Assembly: GCF_000172155.1 (NCBI RefSeq)
Contig: NZ_ABIZ01000001.1
Span: 2,823,105 to 2,887,104, forward strand
Direction of reading: 5' to 3'
Length of the DNA stretch: 64,000 bases
DNA from: Verrucomicrobium spinosum DSM 4136 = JCM 18804
GTDB lineage: Bacteria; Verrucomicrobiota; Verrucomicrobiia; Verrucomicrobiales; Verrucomicrobiaceae
The position numbers were made by a program, and so were the translations under genes. Shown in pieces: positions 60,621-64,000 of this stretch. The notes under the pieces are model-generated. The model did no database searches, had not been told where the DNA came from, and saw only the letters and a program-made list of their open reading frames with translations. Every line of letters starts with the position of its first letter. Position 1 is the stretch's first letter.

Positions 60621-61979
60621 CTATTCCGCGTGATGCGCTGTGATGAACGCCTTCAGTGCTTCCACATCGGCGGGCAGGGGATTGGTGACCAGGGGCAGCG
60701 CCTTCAGCATCTCCAGAGTGGGGTGCAGCGGTTCTTGGCCCGTGGACTGGGTCACTACCTCGGGGAATTTGGCCGGGCTGGCGGTGGCCAGCACGACGCT
60801 GGTGCGATCCGCGGCCATGTCGGTAAAGGCGCAGGCGGTATGGGGGTCGGCCACATATTGATACTGCTGCCAGATGCGGGTGATCGTCTGTGCGATGCCG
60901 TGATCCGCCATGCGGGAGGCGCGGAAGGTGCCTTCAGGGGAGGGAAGGAGGACCGGAGCCCCGGACTTCATCGCGCCCATGACATCACGAACGCTTTCCG
61001 GGTCTTCATCCAGAAGGAAGTAGAGGAAGCGTTCGAAGTTCGACGCCGCCTGGATGTCCATGCTCGGAGCATAGCTGGGCTGGACCTCACCGGGCACGTA
61101 TTCGCCCTTGGTGAAGAAGCGGTACAGAATGTCGTTGTGATTTGTCGCCACGCGGAAGCCCACGTCCGGCAGACCCATGCGGTGGGCCATCCAGCCTGCA
61201 AGCACGTTGCCAAAGTTGCCCGTGGGCACCACGAACTCCACGTTTTTGCGGTTTTCCTCGGGCAGGCGAAGCCAGGCCCAAATGTAATACACGCACTGTG
61301 CGAGCACGCGGGCGATGTTGATGGAATTGACCGCTGAGAGGTGCTGGGATGCGGCAAAAGCGGTGTCGCCAAAGGTCTCTTTTACCATGCGCTGGGCGTC
61401 ATCAAAGGTGCCCGGCACCGGAATGGCGAAGACGTTGGCTGCGCCGGTGCAGGCCATCTGGCGCTCTTGAAGAGGGGCCACCCGGCCTTGAGGATAGAGG
61501 ATGAAAATGTTGATGCCTTCCTGCCCCATGCAGCCGTGAATGGCGGCGGAACCTGTGTCCCCAGAGGTGGCACCCAGCACCGCCAGACGGTGGCCCGTGT
61601 GCGCGACCTGGCGCTTGTAGAGCAACCCCAGCAACTGTAGGGCAAAGTCCTTGAACGCCAGGGTCGGGCCGTGGAAGAGCTCCAGAACAAAGGTACGATC
61701 ATCCAGCTTCTTAAGCGGAGCCACGTCTGGGGAGTCGAACCGTGCATAGGCCTGAGTGGTCAGGCCCAGCCATTCCTCATGCGGGATGTCGGGCGCAAAA
61801 AGAGTGAAAAACTCTGCGGCCAGTTCGGCATAGGAAAGCGTGGCCCACCCGGCCAGTTTGGTGCTGATGTCCGGCCAGGATTCGGGCAGGAACAGGCCGC
61901 CATCAGGTGCCAGTCCGGCTTCAACGGCTTCAGCAAAGGTGTGCGGGCGAGTTTGGCCGCGGGTGGAAATGTAATGCAT
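60621..61979 (-). CDS. thrC: threonine synthase
   Basis: 452 residues. ThrC converts O-phosphohomoserine to threonine with pyridoxal phosphate. The N-terminal STRGQTRPHTFAEAV and GGLFLPESWP are typical; the PLP lysine is in GPTLAFKDFALQLLG, and GATSGDTGSAAIHG is the phosphate-binding loop. FVVPTGNFGNVLAG-like sequence (FVVPTGNFGNVLAGWMAHRMG) confirms the long bacterial/yeast-type subgroup. It is monocistronic and divergent from the ABC-F gene. Confidence 0.95.
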   Translation of the reverse strand: MHYISTRGQTRPHTFAEAVEAGLAPDGGLFLPESWPDISTKLAGWATLSYAELAAEFFTLFAPDIPHEEWLGLTTQAYARFDSPDVAPLKKLDDRTFVLELFHGPTLAFKDFALQLLGLLYKRQVAHTGHRLAVLGATSGDTGSAAIHGCMGQEGINIFILYPQGRVAPLQERQMACTGAANVFAIPVPGTFDDAQRMVKETFGDTAFAASQHLSAVNSINIARVLAQCVYYIWAWLRLPEENRKNVEFVVPTGNFGNVLAGWMAHRMGLPDVGFRVATNHNDILYRFFTKGEYVPGEVQPSYAPSMDIQAASNFERFLYFLLDEDPESVRDVMGAMKSGAPVLLPSPEGTFRASRMADHGIAQTITRIWQQYQYVADPHTACAFTDMAADRTSVVLATASPAKFPEVVTQSTGQEPLHPTLEMLKALPLVTNPLPADVEALKAFITAHHAE

Positions 61980-62178
61980 GAGGTGGGCGTGCAGAGGGGC
62001 TGGAAAGGTGCCTCAGAATGGGAAAATTCAAACTTCAAATACCAAACTTCAAGAGCGAACGGGTGCCGCTAGGCAGCTGGGAGCCAGCTTGAAGTTTGAT
62101 TTTTGGGATTTGAAGTTTCCCCGCCGGGGCGTTCGGCATTTGCTTTTCGGCTATTTTGACGGACATAGACGGTCCGCC

Positions 62179-63786
62179 ATGCTGACCCTGCGCAACGTTA
62201 CCAAGTCCTTCAACAATCGTGTCCTGTTCAAGGATGCCTCCATGACCATCAACTATGCCGAGCGTGTGGCATTGGTGGGGCCGAACGGGGCGGGGAAGTC
62301 CACGTTGTTCTCCCTAATCCTGAAAAATGATACGCCGGATGCAGGTGAGATTGAGCGTGATGAGTGGACGACGATTGGCTACCTGCGCCAGGAAGCGGAG
62401 CCGACCGGGAATGAAACCATCCTCGACGTCGCTACCGGCAAAGCCGGGGAGATGGAGCGTCTGGAAGCGATTCTGAAGAAGTGCGAGGCGTCAGGCGACG
62501 TGAGCTCCATGGAGTATCTGGAGGCTCACTCCCAGCATGAGGCACTGCACAACCCCCAGGCGGAGGCCAAGGCGAAGAAAATTCTGAAGGGCTTTGGGTT
62601 TAAGGACGTCGATCAAGACCGCCCAGCCAGGGAACTGTCCGGCGGCTGGATCATGCGCGCCCACCTGACCCGCCTGCTGGTGATCGAGCCCGATCTCCTG
62701 CTCCTGGACGAACCTACGAACCACCTCGATCTCATGTCGCTCTTGTGGTTCCGCAATTACCTGAAGAACTATCCCGGCGCGATCCTCCTGATTTCCCACG
62801 ACCGGGATTTCATGGATGAGATCATCGAGACCACGTATGACATCGATGAGGGCAAGCTGATCGCGTACACGGGGAACTACTCCGACCACGTGAAGCAAAA
62901 GGAGGAAGCCTGGGAACGGGCGACCCAGGCGTACCGCAATCAGCAGAAGGAGATTGAACACATTCAGGAGTTCATTGACAAGTTCCGCTCCGTGGCCTCC
63001 AAGGCGTCCCAGGCGCAGAGCCGTGAGAAGCAACTTGCGAAGATGGAAAAGCTCGAGAAGCCCAAGCCGCTTCGCAAGGCCTTCCGTTTCAACTTCCCCC
63101 AACCCACCCGTATCGGCCAGCGCGCCATCGGGCTGGAAGGCATCCACCAGGCCTACGGTGAGAAGAAAGTGTACAATGGCCTTGATCTCGACATTGAGCG
63201 TGGTGAGCGCACCGTGCTGGTGGGGCCGAACGGCGCAGGTAAATCCACGCTGCTGAAGATCATGGCCGGAGTGGTGCCATTCCAAAAGGGCGAGCGCCGT
63301 TTGGGGGCCAACGCCAAGCTGGGCTATTTCTCCCAGCACCGCGCTGATACACTGGACCCGGAGAAGACCATTCTCGACGAGGTGCGTGACTCTGCCGCGG
63401 ATCTGAGGGATGACGACATTCGAGCCATTTTGGGCAGTTTCCTCTTCAAGCGTGAGGATGTGTTCAAGAAGACCAAGGTACTGAGCGGGGGCGAAAAGAG
63501 CCGTCTGAATCTGGTGAAGTTCCTCGTGAACCCGCCCAACCTCCTGCTCATGGACGAGCCCACGACGCACTTGGACATCTGGAGCATCGAGGGTCTGATT
63601 CTCGCCCTTCAGCGGTTCGAGGGAACGCTCGTCTTCATCAGCCATGACGTGCACTTCATCCGCACTTTGGCGACGAAGGTGCTGCACATCAACGCCGGCC
63701 AAGTCACCGCCTTTGCGGGTGATTATGACTACTACCTGGAGAAGAGCGGCATGGAGGAAGATGCGAGGGCCGCGGCCGTTCTATAG
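62179..63786 (+). CDS. ABC-F family ATP-binding protein
   Basis: 535 residues from ATG 62179; the frame is open upstream but that part lacks protein character. Two ATPase domains with Walker A GPNGAGKST in both, signatures LSGGW (first) and LSGGEKSR (second), Walker B LLLLDEPTNHLD and LLLMDEPTTHLD, joined by a charged linker helix (about 240-310, QKEEAWERATQAYRNQQKEI), the P-site tRNA interaction motif. There are no membrane domains. ABC-F proteins act on the ribosome as translation factors (EttA, Uup, YbiT) or antibiotic-protection proteins; YbiT/Uup-like housekeeping is more likely here. Confidence 0.93.
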   Translation: MLTLRNVTKSFNNRVLFKDASMTINYAERVALVGPNGAGKSTLFSLILKNDTPDAGEIERDEWTTIGYLRQEAEPTGNETILDVATGKAGEMERLEAILKKCEASGDVSSMEYLEAHSQHEALHNPQAEAKAKKILKGFGFKDVDQDRPARELSGGWIMRAHLTRLLVIEPDLLLLDEPTNHLDLMSLLWFRNYLKNYPGAILLISHDRDFMDEIIETTYDIDEGKLIAYTGNYSDHVKQKEEAWERATQAYRNQQKEIEHIQEFIDKFRSVASKASQAQSREKQLAKMEKLEKPKPLRKAFRFNFPQPTRIGQRAIGLEGIHQAYGEKKVYNGLDLDIERGERTVLVGPNGAGKSTLLKIMAGVVPFQKGERRLGANAKLGYFSQHRADTLDPEKTILDEVRDSAADLRDDDIRAILGSFLFKREDVFKKTKVLSGGEKSRLNLVKFLVNPPNLLLMDEPTTHLDIWSIEGLILALQRFEGTLVFISHDVHFIRTLATKVLHINAGQVTAFAGDYDYYLEKSGMEEDARAAAVL

Positions 63787-64000
63787 ACAGGATTAAAAAG
63801 ATTGGGTCTTGGGTCTTGGGTGGCGCGTTATCTCATGAACCCGGAGGGTTCGCCATGCGTAGCCATGGGTCGGCCGAGCGTAGCGAGGACTACCCATGGA
63901 ATACTGGACGAGGTATTCTACCGCGGAGCGGTAGGCCCATAGCGGCCAAGAGACGAACTGGGTCCATCGCGGATTGACCTTGGCGGTCGGCAACACGATG
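63787..64000. repeat. post-stop repeat and REP-like hairpin cluster at the window end
   Basis: Right after the ABC-F stop comes gacaggattaaaaagatt, then two copies of gggtctt. From 63837 four hairpins follow in a row: gaaccc/gggttc (63837-63851), ccatgggt/acccatgg (63863-63899), gaatac/gtattc (63899-63918) and taccgc/gcggta (63919-63933). The block matches a degenerate copy at 15227-15300. No gene is visible. Confidence 0.75.

Noticed and set aside
63793-63996. Small minus-strand gene
   Set aside because: It is a read-through of the palindromic repeat cluster, which also occurs at 15.2 kb; composition is not protein-like.

Overview
The window looks like a chromosomal segment of a Verrucomicrobiota bacterium (Verrucomicrobiales-like, GC-rich). 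The evidence is a PEP-CTERM sorting signal at two loci, a DUF1549/DUF1553 planctomycete-type cytochrome protein, a very large ThuA/discoidin/PVC-dehydrogenase/heme protein, a sulfatase, a zinc-ribbon serine/threonine kinase with WD-like repeats, several twin-arginine leaders, and many start codons without a Shine-Dalgarno sequence behind pyrimidine-rich leaders. This is inference from families; no rRNA or marker set is present to fix the genus.

Layout. 1-12 kb: tail of a PEP-CTERM protein, DUF1549/1553 protein, a family annotated as 3-methyladenine DNA glycosylase, an AT-rich spacer with nested inverted repeats, purB, tlyA, a metallophosphoesterase/diacylglycerol-kinase pair, and a ketoglutarate-semialdehyde-type dehydrogenase. 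12-26 kb: exported or membrane proteins of mostly unknown function, tRNA-Asp, a degenerate DNA-ligase-like protein, a pirin-like protein that has lost its metal ligands, a fusion of a catalytically altered Mrr-type nuclease fold with a bactofilin domain, and a translationally coupled PEP-CTERM/prepilin-like pair. 26.6-31.5 kb: a minus-strand biosynthetic run trpA-dapF-dapA-dapB-folK-panB (tryptophan, lysine/diaminopimelate, folate, pantothenate). 31.6-41.8 kb: cardiolipin synthase, a BlaI/M56 sensor-repressor pair with two visible operator dyads, an exported polysaccharide pyruvyl transferase-like protein, and an orphan urea-type binding protein UrtA next to a putative porin. 42-51 kb: glycerophosphodiesterase, an atypical metal-binding lipoprotein, DUF1287 protein, sulfatase, queD, a His-rich lipoprotein, an alpha/beta hydrolase and LtrA. 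51.3-52.5 kb: a REP-associated tyrosine transposase (RAYT) gene between two direct ~250-bp repeats. 52.6-63.8 kb: the ThuA/PVC-dehydrogenase giant, the kinase, threonine synthase thrC and an ABC-F protein.

A recurring theme is intergenic palindromic DNA. I see at least four unrelated REP-like families (51.3/52.3 kb; 26.3/60.3 kb; 39.2/49.4 kb; 15.2/63.9 kb), heptamer tandem repeats lying across stop codons, and a post-stop repeat after two genes. Only one RAYT gene is visible to account for any of them. The strongest candidates for something undescribed are the RAYT with its repeat pair, the Mrr-bactofilin fusion, and the structured AT-rich spacer upstream of purB.
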